Assembly: GCA_020650975.1 (NCBI GenBank)
Contig: JAIPMN010005592.1
Coordinates: forward strand, 1-31,211
DNA from: Apostichopus californicus
Taxonomy: Eukaryota > Echinodermata > Holothuroidea > Aspidochirotida > Stichopodidae
Length of the DNA stretch: 31,211 nt
Direction of reading: 5' to 3'
Shown here one piece after another: positions 1 to 12,100 of the stretch. The notes below the pieces were generated by a model. The model was not told the origin of the DNA. It saw nothing but the letters and a program-made list of their open reading frames with translations, and did not search any database. Position 1 is the first letter of the stretch; each line of letters begins with the position of its first letter. Position numbers and translations under genes: made by a program.

Positions 1-5
1 AGGTT

Positions 6-784
6 ACCAGGACATTCTAGGCGCGGTAGAATGAGTGTGCTAAGGTTGTGGGGAGACAGGTAAGCTCGTCACTCGTAAATATCCAAACCAGTAAGTTTTG
101 GAGTATCTACAGTGCTGTACAGTAGGTCTCCATACATGCTATCTTAATACAGTAATACACACTATGGAGGATGTCATATGACTCAAAGTCCTGGCAACGG
201 CCAGGTGAGATCCGCCCCAGGTTTGGAGTGCTCACAGCAGGAGCTTTTGTAACTTACAGTGTATGTGTGTGTGTAGGCTATCCTTGTCCATGATATCTGT
301 ATTACTAAGGTCACTTACTACTGGAGAAGCAGGTTGTTCTGCTGTGTAGTTTGTTGAACATTGGCAAGGCATATGTACTCTTGTTCTAGATATATATATC
401 ACTGTACAGTCAATGTCTGCATGAGGTAATAGCAAGGTAAATCTCTCAAGAATAGAACGTTATATTCAGCGGAGAGTACCGGTAAAAGTCTCCTGCTGTA
501 GCCCTACTACAAATTGAAGGGAAATATTATATACAGAGTCTCAGGTACAGTAGATGCAAGCGTGTGATTCATGAACTCCTATGTAGTTATCCTGGTGCAA
601 CATTTATTATTGAAATGTGGTCGGTGTCTTGGGTGGGTTTGAGACAATTCTGCCTGTAGGAAAACTTGTTGTTTTATGCATTTTCTAAAATGTATTGGTG
701 TTTGAGTGAATTTACTTCGCTCGTTGCTTACCTGTCTTTCTCACAACCTTAGCACCATATTCTACCATGTCTAAATGTCCTGGT
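6..784. repeat. Imperfect inverted repeat, 60-bp arms about 660 bp apart
   Basis: Arm 6-65 and the reverse complement of 726-784 share accaggacatt, ggtagaat, gtgctaaggttgtg and gacaggtaagc in the same order, with small gaps. Such arms suggest a foldback element or MITE with long terminal repeats. The left side is cut by the window edge, so no target duplication can be examined. Between the arms I see only low-complexity gt/ta-rich sequence and one possible tiny start exon (178-204). Confidence 0.6.
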
Positions 785-1009
785 GTATGCGTGAATGTAT
801 GTGTGTTTGTGTGTATGTACTGTACATATGTGTGTGTTTTGGCATAAATGCATGCTTTTGGCAAATCAGGATTCATATATGATACAAGTACATAAATTTG
901 GTAAATAGAAACATGCTACCCATGTGCTTTTAACCCATCCCTCGAGAGAAAAAAAAATGTGTCTATTTTCAATCTCTTTTATTGTACTCTAACATGAAGT
1001 ATGTGTTTC

Positions 1010-2113
1010 ACATAAAGTATCTTGGATATGAACAACCCATAGATATGCCATGGTTGAAATAATTTTTTATCCTCAGTCAATGTTCAAATATTAAAGGTTT
1101 CAAAGATACTGACATCTTTAGAAATCAGCAATTTACCGTCACACCTTTGTAGGCTGCAGAGTATTCTACTGTACCACAGTAAAGCCAGTCTCCCCCATCC
1201 CCACCAGTCTCCCCCCTCACCACCAGTCTTCCCCTCCCATCTCATTTCCTCCTCTCACCTTTCTTGTTCCTTCTTCCCTTCCAATGATAAAGCCAGGAAA
1301 CAAAAGAGCCTGTTCAGCTATTTTTATCCTCTGATCAGTTCAACCCATTGTTTGTTATCATTTGCAATCATTTATTTGGTATCTACACATTCGTGGTACT
1401 GTTTGAATAGACTGATTGATAATTTCATTTATATAGCTTCCAACAGCTATTGGAAATTCCCTGTCTCGATTGGCCAGATGTGAAAAAGATAAAGAATTGA
1501 TGGTTTACGGAGACAAAAACTGATTAGTCCTCTCATTGATAAATATTGACAAACTTATCTTACTTATAAAGTACCTGGGACATGAAAAAACCCATAGATA
1601 CGCCATCGTTGACAATAATTTTTTATCCTCAGTCAATGTTCAAATATTAAAGAGGTTTCAAAGATACTGACATCTTTAGAAATCAGAAATTTACCGTCAC
1701 ACCTTTGTAGGCTGCAGAGTATTCTACTGTACCACAATAAAGCCAGTCTCCCCCCATCAGTCCCCCTCCCCCCCGTCAGTCTATCCCCTCACCCCTTCCC
1801 CATCTACTTTCCTCCTCTAACCTTCTTTCTTGCCCCTTCCAACCTTCCAGGAAAGCCAGGAAACAAAAGAGCCTGTTCAGCTATTTTTATCCTCTGATCA
1901 GTTCAACCCATTGTTTGTTATCGTTTGCAATCGTTTATTTGGTATCTACATTCGTGGTACTGTTTGAATAGACTGATTGATAATTTCATTTATATAGCTT
2001 CCAACAGTTTGTGGAAATTCCCTGTCTCGATTGGCCAGATGTGAAAAAGATAAAGAATTGATGGTCTCCCGAGACAAAAACTGATTAGTCCTCTCATTGA
2101 TAAATATTGACTA
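1010..2113. repeat. Tandem duplication, two copies of about 556-561 bp
   Basis: The first copy (about 1010-1555) and second copy (about 1566-2113) share long near-identical stretches, for example tgttcaaatattaaa at 1081 and 1637, and tgataaatattgac about 561 bp apart. Each includes a ccc-rich variable tract (near 1190-1260 and 1745-1830) that accounts for most of the length difference. No coding potential is evident. Confidence 0.9.
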
Positions 2114-2503
2114 ACTAATCTTAATAATTTATCAGACGCATGTCGTCAGTACTTTACTTCTGATTACAATACAGAAAGATTGATCAGAAATTTAAACTGG
2201 CATATTGACTGAACTGCAGAACAATTTACAAAAAACACACAAGTTTTTAGAGCAAAATGTGTTCAAGAAATATCCTAGATGTCTAACGATGCTCTTATTC
2301 ACTCTGAGGAGAGCCGTAGTTAGATTAGTTAATTACTGGAATGGATTGGAGCAAAATGGCTGAGGTTTCACAAGAAAAATAATACGACGGTGAATTATGA
2401 TTCTGGCTAAATAAACAAACAATCGACCAAAAACAATTGTAAACATAACGACAGCCCAAGATAAATACCAACTGTGAAATAATTAAAACTGTACCGATCC
2501 CAT

Positions 2504-2878
2504 CAGTGGCGGGGACCATACAGTCAGGGGGGCGGATGCCACCCCCCACTGACGGACTCAAATGGACTGCTGGCACCCTTTTCAGCTTTTTACCAATTTT
2601 TACTTATTCGCGATTATTTACTTTTTTATTGCGCTCTCATCTACCTGTTGACATTTGTCACATTTTGTTGGCGATGACACCTATTTTTTATTCTTCGATT
2701 ATCTGCAAATTAACAAGGCCAGGAAAGGGTAATTTCCTCCGATCTAGGAAGTATCTTTACTCAAAAATTTCTGTACGCTCCGCGCCAACCTGTGGTGGCG
2801 CTCCGCTTAGATAGTGTCGAAAGCGCCCCTACAGACAATTCTCGCCCCCCTTGACCAATACCCCTAGCTCCGCCACTG
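2504..2878. mobile_element. hAT-type MITE, 375 bp, with 8-bp target duplication
   Basis: The element begins CAGTGGCGGGG and ends CTCCGCCACTG, terminal inverted repeats of 11 bp with one mismatch. It is flanked on both sides by GATCCCAT (2496-2503 and 2879-2886), a perfect 8-bp direct repeat. Eight-bp target duplications with CAG...CTG ends are typical of the hAT superfamily. At 375 bp it is too small for a transposase, and the 102-codon open frame inside has no recognisable features. It is therefore a non-autonomous copy. The intact duplication suggests a fairly recent insertion. Confidence 0.85.
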
Positions 2879-2886
2879 GATCCCAT

Positions 2887-4278
2887 GAGTTTACCACCAT
2901 TAATGAAATAAAATTCATACCAACCTTTTAAATATATATATTTTTTTTAATTTGTTATTAATGAAATTACAAACAGGGATTAGTTTCCTACCAGACTGAA
3001 CAGTCTCATCACGAGTATAGGGCCCTTTGTTTTTATTATCTCCTAATAGAAGTTTCTGTAACGATCTAGTAAGAATCTTTTCATCACTCTCCTACAGAGT
3101 GTGTGTATCTGTGCTATTAATTGATTAATTAATAATAATATCTTAATTGGTGATATATATACCGTAAAGGTCATTGGCAAAGTCTCCAAATATGGTAAAA
3201 GAAATTAGAAATTCAAATAATCATCTTTGGACCATGCTCAACCTTCAAATAAGCTTAATTTGATTGCCACCCTTGAATGAGAGATCTTCCTCCCTGACAG
3301 ATCAGTATAAAACACCTTTAGAAGATTTAATCCATTTCAAATTTTGGGAATAATTAACCCCTTATCCATCTTTTCACCTTCAACTCCCCCCCCCCCATTC
3401 CTTCCCTCACCCCACCCTTTCCAGTTGCTTGCCAATAAGTATAATAATCGTTAAAGAGTTCTTTGTTCTCAGTATGGCAATGGAAGAAATTGTTTCACAA
3501 AGACAAGGAAATCGCAAAGATTATTCACTTGGTGCTTTCATTTAAAAGTTGTGAAAGTGAAAAAAGAAAACTTGGACTCCTGAATTTGAAAGCAATTTAA
3601 CAATAGAGGTCGTATTTTTTGTTTTTTGTTTTTGTTTTAACAATCCATCATTTGAAGTGGGAGATTTTGAGCTACTATATGACTGTACAGTACTATAAAT
3701 AAAATAGTATCACTACATACATAATTGTGAAGCACTCTCTATGAAGTCTCCCAGCTTTGAAGTTTTGTCATAAATGTCGTATTATTTCGACGATTGTTTA
3801 TTCAAGTATCAATTGTACTCACTAACCGTAAGGTTTAATGTGACAGATCCATTGAAACATGAAACCATGCTATTTTATTATGGAGGATACAGTTAAAAAA
3901 TAACTGGAAAAGACTTGTGCTTTAAGTTTCATCTTAAAATTCTTTTATCTTTCTGTCAGAGATTTGAAAGGTTTGAGATGCTAATTAGGTACGAAAGAAC
4001 TAATAAACTTTGTAGATAGTTGTATTAACCGTATGTGTAAAAAAGGGAATAGTGTAAGCTCATTGCAAGGACTTTACTAACGTTAATTGCCTAGATACCA
4101 CACAATTGGACTTTGCTCTCCAAACAGATCTACTTCACACTGTGAAAACCTATCCACACAGTAACTCCTGTAGAGACCTGTGTCTGTGCTATGATATCAT
4201 TTCGTGGAATAGGAGACACTTTTGGCTCGAAGCAAAGTCTAGCATTGTCAGTTGATATTCGTCTTTATCTCTTTGCAG
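2887..4278. other. Non-coding stretch upstream of the first certain exon
   Basis: AT-rich sequence with short simple runs (attaat near 3120-3140, a c-run near 3385, tttttg runs near 3615). No open frame with coding character and no promoter I can defend. It is intron or 5' flank of the gene starting at 4279. Confidence 0.6.
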
Positions 4279-5037
4279 GAACTGTTCAGAAGCACGATCC
4301 GTACGACGCCACTGGATTCGGAAAAAGAGCAGGTCGGCGTCGACGAGCTCCTCCATCCAGACGGGCTGACCAGTAAAGAGAAAGATGCCAAGTCTGAAGA
4401 AGCGGCTGCCGGTAAGACTATAGAAAAGGACGCCCTGAAAGCAGCAGCCGACAGCGAAGACGAGGAAGAGGAAGAGTTGGAAGGCTACCAAGGTGAGGAG
4501 GTCAAAAAAGAGGGCGAAGACTGGACAATAGTGAGGTGTTCATCCGTCGATAATCTGTTGGAAGACGAAGCAACAGACGGGAAGGAGAAGATGGAAGTAG
4601 ACAGAGGATCCGTCGATGAAGTCAGGGAGGAAAACGACGAGGATAAAAGCTTTGAGATCATCGACGAGAGAGAAGTCGACGAGATCAAAGAGGAGCAGGA
4701 GGAGGAAGGCAAACAGGGTGAGGATGCGACCGAGAGAGGTCCAGAAGATTTAGAGATGGGTAAAGAAGAAGATATGAGCGAGGACAAAGACAGTGACAGC
4801 CAATATTCTACTACGATATATAAAGTGTCCTCGGGGGATGAGGGAGAAGTTCAATCGGGAGGGGTGGGGTTAGCAAAGGAGAAGGACGAGGAGGAGGATG
4901 AGGAGAGAATGGACATTACAGATGGTGTTGATGATGATGATGATGATGATCCACTGGGGGTCAACAGGGGGCCAGCCTCTCCCAAGGATTGGGTGAAGAC
5001 TGACACAGCAATGGATGAAGGAAAGACAGACAAACAG
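4279..5037 (+). CDS. Coding exon: long acidic Glu/Asp-rich region
   Basis: The exon is 759 nt, 253 codons, phase 0 at both ends. The acceptor is a pyrimidine run ending ctttgcag just before GAACTG; the donor is CAG followed by gtagga. The product starts ELFRSTIRTTPLDSEKEQ and becomes very acidic, with runs such as EDEEEEELEG and a DDDDDDDP stretch. Between the runs lie a few hydrophobic islets that could be binding motifs: EDWTIVRCSSVDNLLEDE, DKSFEIIDE and SQYSTTIYKVSS. No folded domain is recognisable. An ATG at 4252 is in frame but sits on the intron side of the acceptor, so it is probably not a start. The Ser-rich open frames on the opposite strand are antisense shadows of the Glu codons. 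The preceding exon is not securely identified. Confidence 0.87.
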
Positions 5038-5469
5038 GTAGGAGACAATCTATGTACAGCATTTTGTTTAAGAATGTTGGTGTATTAATTGTACCAGATA
5101 GGGTTTGGTCTGAGAGCAAATATTTTGGCTGTACAATAGTTATGTGGTACAGTATACCTATAGAGAATGTTGGTGTACTGATTATTAAGTAAACCACTGT
5201 ACTGAAGGGCATATGTTATCATGACAATTTACACACACCGGAATTATTTGAATTAATGATACAATCAGGCCCATCAAATTCCATTTTCATCACATCACCA
5301 AAGATTACGTCATTGTTTCACACACACACAAAAGAAATTTGCACAAGACGATAATGAGGCTCACACATGTATAGTCACACCATTTCACTGTCCAGTCTTT
5401 TAGCTGAAAGCAAAAGACTTTGAAGGAAAATTATTTCATGCATCATCTTACTGAGACAGTTTCAGAAAT

Positions 5470-5712
5470 CAGGTGTGGATTCAGAATTGCCCTGGGTTTG
5501 TTGAAATGGACTCCCCATGAAGGAGGTCTTCCCCTAGAAATTTAATTTTTTTTAGATGTGAAATGGCAAATTCTGAGGCATGTTTAGGTGTTATATAAGG
5601 TCTATAATTTGGCCTAAAGGTTGTGCTAATGACTACTTTTAATTTTCATGTGGGGTCTGAAAGGGATGGGGGAAAGCACCCCCGCCCCCACAAATCCTTG
5701 GATCCGCACCTG
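5470..5712. mobile_element. Candidate MITE, 243 bp, hAT-like ends
   Basis: The stretch opens CAGGTGTGGATTCAGA and closes CTTGGATCCGCACCTG; reverse-complementing the latter gives 12 of 16 matches to the former. The size and CAG...CTG ends resemble a hAT-type MITE, but the flanking 8-mers (tcagaaat and gtgaaaac) do not match convincingly, so it may be old or misbounded. It lies wholly in the intron 5038-5897, which otherwise shows nothing. Confidence 0.5.
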
Positions 5713-5897
5713 GTGAAAACAAGCATATATCAAACATGAGGAAATTTAAAAGTTGTCCTTTTTGTTGAATGTCATTTAAATGCTACTTTAGCACACATAT
5801 TTACTGCCCAATATATAAATTGCACAAACATTAATATAGCTAGATTCATTCACAATCTCTGCACCACTTTTCCGTTGCGGTATCTCATTTCGTTTAG

Positions 5898-6056
5898 AAT
5901 AACAACGAGGAATCCAAAGAAGAAGAAGAAGGAGTGACAGAAGAGAGTAAAAAATCAGAGAAAGACGAGGAGGAAGATGATGCTGCACCATCATCATCTT
6001 CATCATCTGTGAAAGCAGATAACAGGAAATCTCTCCCAGAATTTGACGAATTGGCG
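5898..6056 (+). CDS. Coding exon: acidic to Ser-rich linker
   Basis: The exon is 159 nt, 53 codons, phase 0 at both ends. It follows an acceptor tttcgtttag and ends GCG before gtgagt, a strong donor. The product is NNNEESKEEEEG..., then a mixed Glu/Lys stretch, six serines, and a closing VKADNRKSLPEFDELA. It continues the acidic character of the previous exon and joins it without disturbing the frame. The terminal LPEFDELA could be a short amphipathic segment leading into the basic region of the next exon. Nothing else in it suggests a function. Confidence 0.83.
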
Positions 6057-7299
6057 GTGAGTTTCTAGAAACGTTGCGAGGTCATTTATGCAAAATATCC
6101 CATCATGTTCATACTATATGGGGTGGGGGGGAGAGGGGGGAATCCCATGGAAAGTGGGAAAAGCTTTACTGGTGGTAAGGCGGCACAGTCTGCTATGGTG
6201 CACCTTAAGTGCCATAATTCCTGAAATCAACATAATGTCGAAATGAAAGTCAATCATCATCCAGTGTTGCTACCAAATAGGCTGGAAAGTCAGAAAATGG
6301 TCACCCATGTTAAAATTTCAACACTTTTCACTGCCCTTCTAAGAGCAGTTATCCATAACAAGATATTTCATTGTTTGTTTTAATAGTCTTGAATGGCTGG
6401 GAGTAATTATGGAGGGTCGAAGCCAATTTTATATGACATACTGATTATTTTAAGACTTATGGAACGCTAGGTGCACACTGCTGGTCTGAATGTTAAAATT
6501 CTAAGCTATTTTAAACAGTTAAAGAATTGCAACAATATTGTGGACACAACATAACATGGTTCTTAACTTTTTTTAACTTTTTCTTAACTAAGCAAGTGAA
6601 TGGTTTTAAGTCCACATATTCTGACAATCTTAAAATTCTAAGTCTTTCCACTCTTAAGAAAATTTATAATTCTGTGTGAAGGGCAAGAAACCATTCCTAA
6701 AGATTAGTCACCAATTATTGAACAATCATTTGTATAGGTCGGTCTTAATCAGGCTGAAAATTTTGCAAAAAATTTACCAGAATAGGGATTGATCGCAGCA
6801 CTTAATAGTAGTTATTAAAGACAATTAAAAATGCATCATAACTAGCATTTGTAGGCTAAAGCATCTACTTATCGAAGGTGTGCTGTGGTAAATATGACAG
6901 ACTCTGAATAAAAGTTGAATGAACTTCATGCAGTTTGGCATTGAACACACCTGATCCCAATATGTGGCCCGCAGGATATGTTTTAATACAGTTGTTGAAT
7001 CTGAATATATATAAGGTATTCTAGCTTAGCTTGCCAAGAATAGCGATGAAAGATATAGTCATATATAATAAAAAGTCAATTTTGTTTTCCTTCAAACTAT
7101 TAAATCTTACATCAGACATGTCTTAAATTTTCAACTTCTTGTGTGAACAATTTTAGTTGCTGTTCAGTGATAAATACAAGTATTTTACAATTTAGTTATC
7201 ATAAATCTTAAGTTTTTACTCTTGTTCCTTCTGCATCTGCATCTGATTTGGGATGAGCTACAATTAAAAAATTTGTTATATTAATGTATGCATCTCTCT

Positions 7300-7365
7300 T
7301 TTTTTTGGGGGGGGGGAAGGGGGTTGGAGACAAGGGGGGTTGGAGACAAGGGGGAGAGGGGGTGT
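7300..7365. repeat. G-rich short tandem repeat
   Basis: Two adjacent copies of ggggttggagacaagg follow a run of g and precede more g-rich sequence. It could form G-quadruplex on the + strand. It is intronic. Confidence 0.7.
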
Positions 7366-8535
7366 CATCAGTTCTGTAGAATCTGTGGAATTTATCTGAC
7401 TAGTGGCAACATTACTCAAAAAGTTACTGCAAGGACCAGGTATTTCTCATGGTGTGGCTAAAACTTTACACTAATTTCTAAACATGCTGTACTGTGTCTG
7501 GGAAACAAAATGTAACGAAACAACAAGAATTACTCATACCATAACAACAAGGCTGTGAGATTGAGAAACAATTGAACGTTTCATTTCCTGCATTCAGCCA
7601 AGTTCAGCGGTTCAATAACCGAAAGCAATAGTTTTAAGGATTTGGCAGTCATTTCGAAAATTCTGGAGTTTATTTTTAGCTCTTACCAAAAAAAAAGAGG
7701 TTACAGTGAGCTTTTACTCTGTATGTAATATCCGCTGGGAAATTATAAGTCTATCTGCCGTTTTGCAATATATCTTTGAAACTATAAAGATGCTTGGGCA
7801 ATAAGGGGATGTTTGGGAATTTACTGTTGCAGCAATATTTCCAGGATTCATTTTAGATCATCATTTGTATTTTTAAGTAGAGAGAGAAAAAAAAAGAATT
7901 GGTGACTTTTGGTCTACCAATAAAGTAATTCAAACTTTCGGTTCTTTACCACATGCAGGTATGCACGTAGAAGTTTTGTGGTGTGCACAGTATTAACAAT
8001 GTACAGTACTGTGTGTTTGTATTCCATGGAATACAACAGGGGCTTGCCTCTGTTTTTTCTTTGTTTTTTCTTAGCCACCATTTGCATAATTTATTACCTT
8101 TGTCAATATTGTTATACTTCATAAATCTAAGGTGGGAAACATTTATTGCATTGATATCTTTGTCTCATTTCTCACAGTCTCAGTTGGATGTAAGTACAGC
8201 AGCACATTCGTAGAGCAATTTGCCTCAAGATAAGAGGAATGGCTTCTGCTTGCTTCTAAGGCATTGTTATATCAAATAGTTTAAATAAAAGAGCTCACTT
8301 GCTGTAAAACCTATTCATGACATGAAGGGCTGTGTGGAACATTCGTAAACCTTTTTCTTTGCTTTTGATATTTTCTAAGACAAAATGCTTTGCAGCTTTT
8401 ACTTTAGGAGCATATTTTTTCTCTACAATATTTTGGTTACCTGCCATAGGTAGGCATGTAACATATGCAGTCAGGTTGGAGTGTGTGTATATAAAGTATG
8501 TGTGTGTATGTGATGCCCTAGCTTATATGATATCT

Positions 8536-9110
8536 CCAGGTAGGTAACATCTACAGTTCTCATATTTGCATTCGCATGTTGCCTCCCTTTAATGAGTTCA
8601 AGAATCCTATTGTTTTTTTGTGTGGAGGACAAAGCTCGTTTGGGGCAGTAGAGGGCAAAATGTGAAATTCTCCAAAACTCACCAGAACCTGATCATCAAA
8701 AGGAGCTCATATATGCATGGTATGATAGTCTTATATAGTGTAAAGGCTTTACACAATTTGGTGTAGGTCAAAGTTCACTTTAGATCACGAGGGGTCAAAA
8801 CATGAAATCCTTGTAAACACCAGATCTCCAGATAGGAAACTTTATTGGCTCTAATATTTTGCATGTGGCTTCCCTATAATGAGTACAAGAACCTTATTGT
8901 TTATTGGTGGATTTAAAGGTCATTTGGGTTCATCAAAGGTCACCCTCTGTAAAGCCACAAACCTTGTAAACACGATTTCCCCAGACAGATTACATCACAT
9001 AGCTCATATTTGGCATGTGTTTTCCATACAGTGAGTACAGGAACCCTATTATTTTGAGTGGAGGTGATAGGTCATATATGCGGTGATCAGAGGTCCAAAT
9101 TGTCAAAATA
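8536..9110. repeat. Divergent tandem-like repeats carrying AGGTCA sites
   Basis: At least three diverged copies of about 140-160 bp (8536-8696, 8825-8973, 8974-9110), plus a damaged one between them, share the order 'cagataggaaac', 'ctcatatttgcatgt', 'cttcccta(c)aatgagtacaagaaccctattg', 'ggtggaggtcaaaggtcat', 'catcagaggtcaaa', 'ccttgtaaacac'. Each carries one or more AGGTCA hexamers, the half-site of nuclear receptors. Repeats of this style are familiar to me from echinoderm genomes, though I cannot confirm it here. Confidence 0.7.
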
Positions 9111-12100
9111 TCAATGGATCTCATCAGGTTAACTATTACAAATTTATGCAAATTCAGCTCATTGTATTACAGTGAGCATGCAAAATAAATGACCAAAAAA
9201 CAAACAATTTCCCTCTTTCTTTCATCGTTGTGGTAATATGTCTCACGATTCTGTCATCAAACCATGTAAACACTGACACTGTTTAGATTTATTCTACTCT
9301 TGCATTGCACATAGAATGTATTTAAAGGCAAGTAACTGCTGGTAGGGGTTTCCCTCTTATTTATTTTTATCTATCAAATTCCAAGAGAAAAATGTTTTGC
9401 TTTTCGTTCAAGATTGATCTGCTAATTAGTATTCAAAATGCAAAGGGAGTTTTGTTTTGGTTGTTACGATATTAAACCACTTTAAGGATGCACTATTTTC
9501 AGCTCTAACCTTTCTTTGGTCTACTATAAATTGCACAATCGTATCATGTGAGCTGTGGGGAGTTTTCATGTATTGCTTCATGTTATAGTCATAAGATATG
9601 AAACTTGCAGGTATACCCGGTGAGTACTAGGCGTGCGTAGTCATGTACCATAGCATAGCTGGATAAGGCCATCTTGGAAATGCAGTCACATTACACAAAT
9701 ATTAAAAATTATTTGAAATAATAGACTGTTCATTAAAAAGCCAACTGCTATCAGTGCAGGTTGAATTTCTACAACATTCTTAATTTGTTTGAGAAATGAC
9801 CCTGTGTATTCCTATCTCAAGTTATGACTTCCAAAAAAACATTGTTTGGCAGCATGTGTATTTGCATGCTTGGGGGAGGGGGGAGAAAGTTAAACAGCTG
9901 AGACTCATCAATGAAAGTGACTGAACTACTAATTCTAACACACAGATCATTACGTCATGTCATTCATATTTGCTAACAAGACTCAATGGGAAAGCGTGAA
10001 AACTTTTAGGGTGCTTTTTCTTTCTTTTTTCTTGTTTTGTGTTACAAATTCTTTTAAAGAAACAAATTGTGCTGAATGTCATTCAAGGCTGTTCTTTGAT
10101 TTAAATATGATGTTAAAATAACATGGTTTTGGTTGAGTTATTCATATTTATAAAACAATTGATTAACTTTTAAGGCCTGCATTCAGAGAGTGGGACATAT
10201 CATTGATTTAGTCTTAATGGAGCATTATAGAGATTCAGCATATTTTAAAGGTAAATATCTTGAAAACTGGAATAGCTATAGGAAGATTACTAGCACTTTT
10301 TTCTTCTTTTTTTTTCTTGGAATATGACATAACAAGACTGAAATTCTGATTTAAGTCATCCTTTGACAGTAATTATGATAATTATTGATAGATAGGATAG
10401 TGCAGTTGAGGGGGAGAGACAGGTAAGCCTCAGTACCATTACTCATTGCCATATATATGTAATTGAGTTTTGACATTAATTTTGAGAACCTTCAACTGCT
10501 GAAGTGGATCTAAACTCTTCAACGTTGGAAAAATTTGTTTTGTAACCCCAGTTTTAATTCTTTCGTTTGATGTTTTTTTTCTTTGTCAGTTTTGCTCCCA
10601 ATGTGTGTGTCTAGCTAATTCTACAACAGTTTCATTGTTAGCATGTAGCAAATAATATTATTATTTTTTTTTACGTCTACTATTAACACTACACACAGTC
10701 TGATAAAATATCAGGAAGCTTGCACTAAATGGCTTAGTAAATGTTAAACAATGGATCCAGTTGGCATCATTAATATTAATTGCACAACATGCCACCTCAA
10801 AACGTCTGCTCTGCTGTGTAGAAAAGTCTAAACATTCACTACCACTCATAGAAATAATCACACTGGTAATTAAAGGGCTAGAAGTGTCACAATCATTAAC
10901 AATCAGAACCAGTGATATATACTGTATATATATGAGAGAGGATATGTTTGAAAGGATTTGAAAAGTGGGATTTATTCAAGAAGAGGTGAGGGGTGTCATT
11001 TATTGGATGATACAAAAGTTCATTATCTTTGCAATCGTCAAAACCCGTTTGCAATATAATTACTCTCGTCGAGATTTTCATGGTATGATTCTCCTTGAAT
11101 CATATATTTATCGTCATCAAGCAAAACTCAACGTAGAGATTGGATTGTGGGACGAATTTGGTGACACAAATTCCTTGTTATATGGACTGCTATATGAATT
11201 GGGTCACACTTTGGCCAGCTTTTTCTGCAGAGGGTACACAATAGTGTAATTCTTGGCTTTCTGTTATTTATTTCACTCCTCACTTCCCTGTCACCCCACA
11301 ACTACTGCACTCCTGCTCTGTCGTGATTTGAGCTCTCTGTAACCTAGCAACGTCGATCCCGGCGTCCAGTCCCTCCCAGGTATATCACCCTCCTTCTCAT
11401 TGTACCATCAAAGTGTTTGGAAGATCTAAATTACAGGTAGGAAAATTGCCATCTTGGAAGACTTGGATAATCACCCCTTCTGTTAATAGCCTATAAGGAT
11501 TCTTTGCATCTTCGACTACCATTCTCCCACACAGAGATTGGATGTCTTGTGGCGGTAAGCTTGACTGTTGAGGGGTTGTCTCTCCCCCTCCCCCACCCCC
11601 CTCCCCCACTCACCTCAGTTTTGCTGTAGCAGTTGGCTGTCTTCCAGAATCTTGAGGGCTACGAATGGGGAAAGGTGTTACTAAAAGCTTACAAAGTGTT
11701 ACTAACAAAGTTCTAATTTTCATTATTTTTTGGAAAAGTTCACTTATAACATTTCCACTCTGCTTTTAGTCTGAAGTCTAAACTGAACAATAGCTTTCTT
11801 CCATCTACTAACTGCTGTTCTTTGTGTGTACTGTATGTATCAACGTAGTTAAAACAATAAAATAATAATTAATAAAAATAATAATCAAGGTGTTTGATAT
11901 ATTTATAAGAGAGAGACTTCAAATAATCAAATGATACTATAATTACAAGACTACTGTAAATACAAATCGCACCGTGGGAAGTTCTTTCATTTTTTTTTCT
12001 AAGAGGGTATTTCCTTAATCTCGATGCCTGGGAAAATTGTCTACAAAACAGAAAATGAAAGAGATATTGCTTGAAATGTAACCTTTAATTTTCCAAATAA

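Noticed and set aside
2506..2814. 102-residue open frame in the MITE
   Set aside because: No transposase motif and it fits wholly inside a 375-bp non-autonomous element.
4252..4278. ATG at 4252 as translation start of the acidic region
   Set aside because: It lies in a pyrimidine-rich stretch ending in tttgcag, which reads as an intron acceptor; MIFVFISLQ is intron translation.
4485..4787. Ser-rich minus-strand open frames (also at 4851-5048 and 4189-4491)
   Set aside because: They are shadows of Glu/Asp codons in the acidic exon.
10965..11249. 94-residue + strand open frame
   Set aside because: Amino-acid composition is plausible, but there is no splice context in the gene's phase and no recognisable family; chance is likely in this AT-rich intron.
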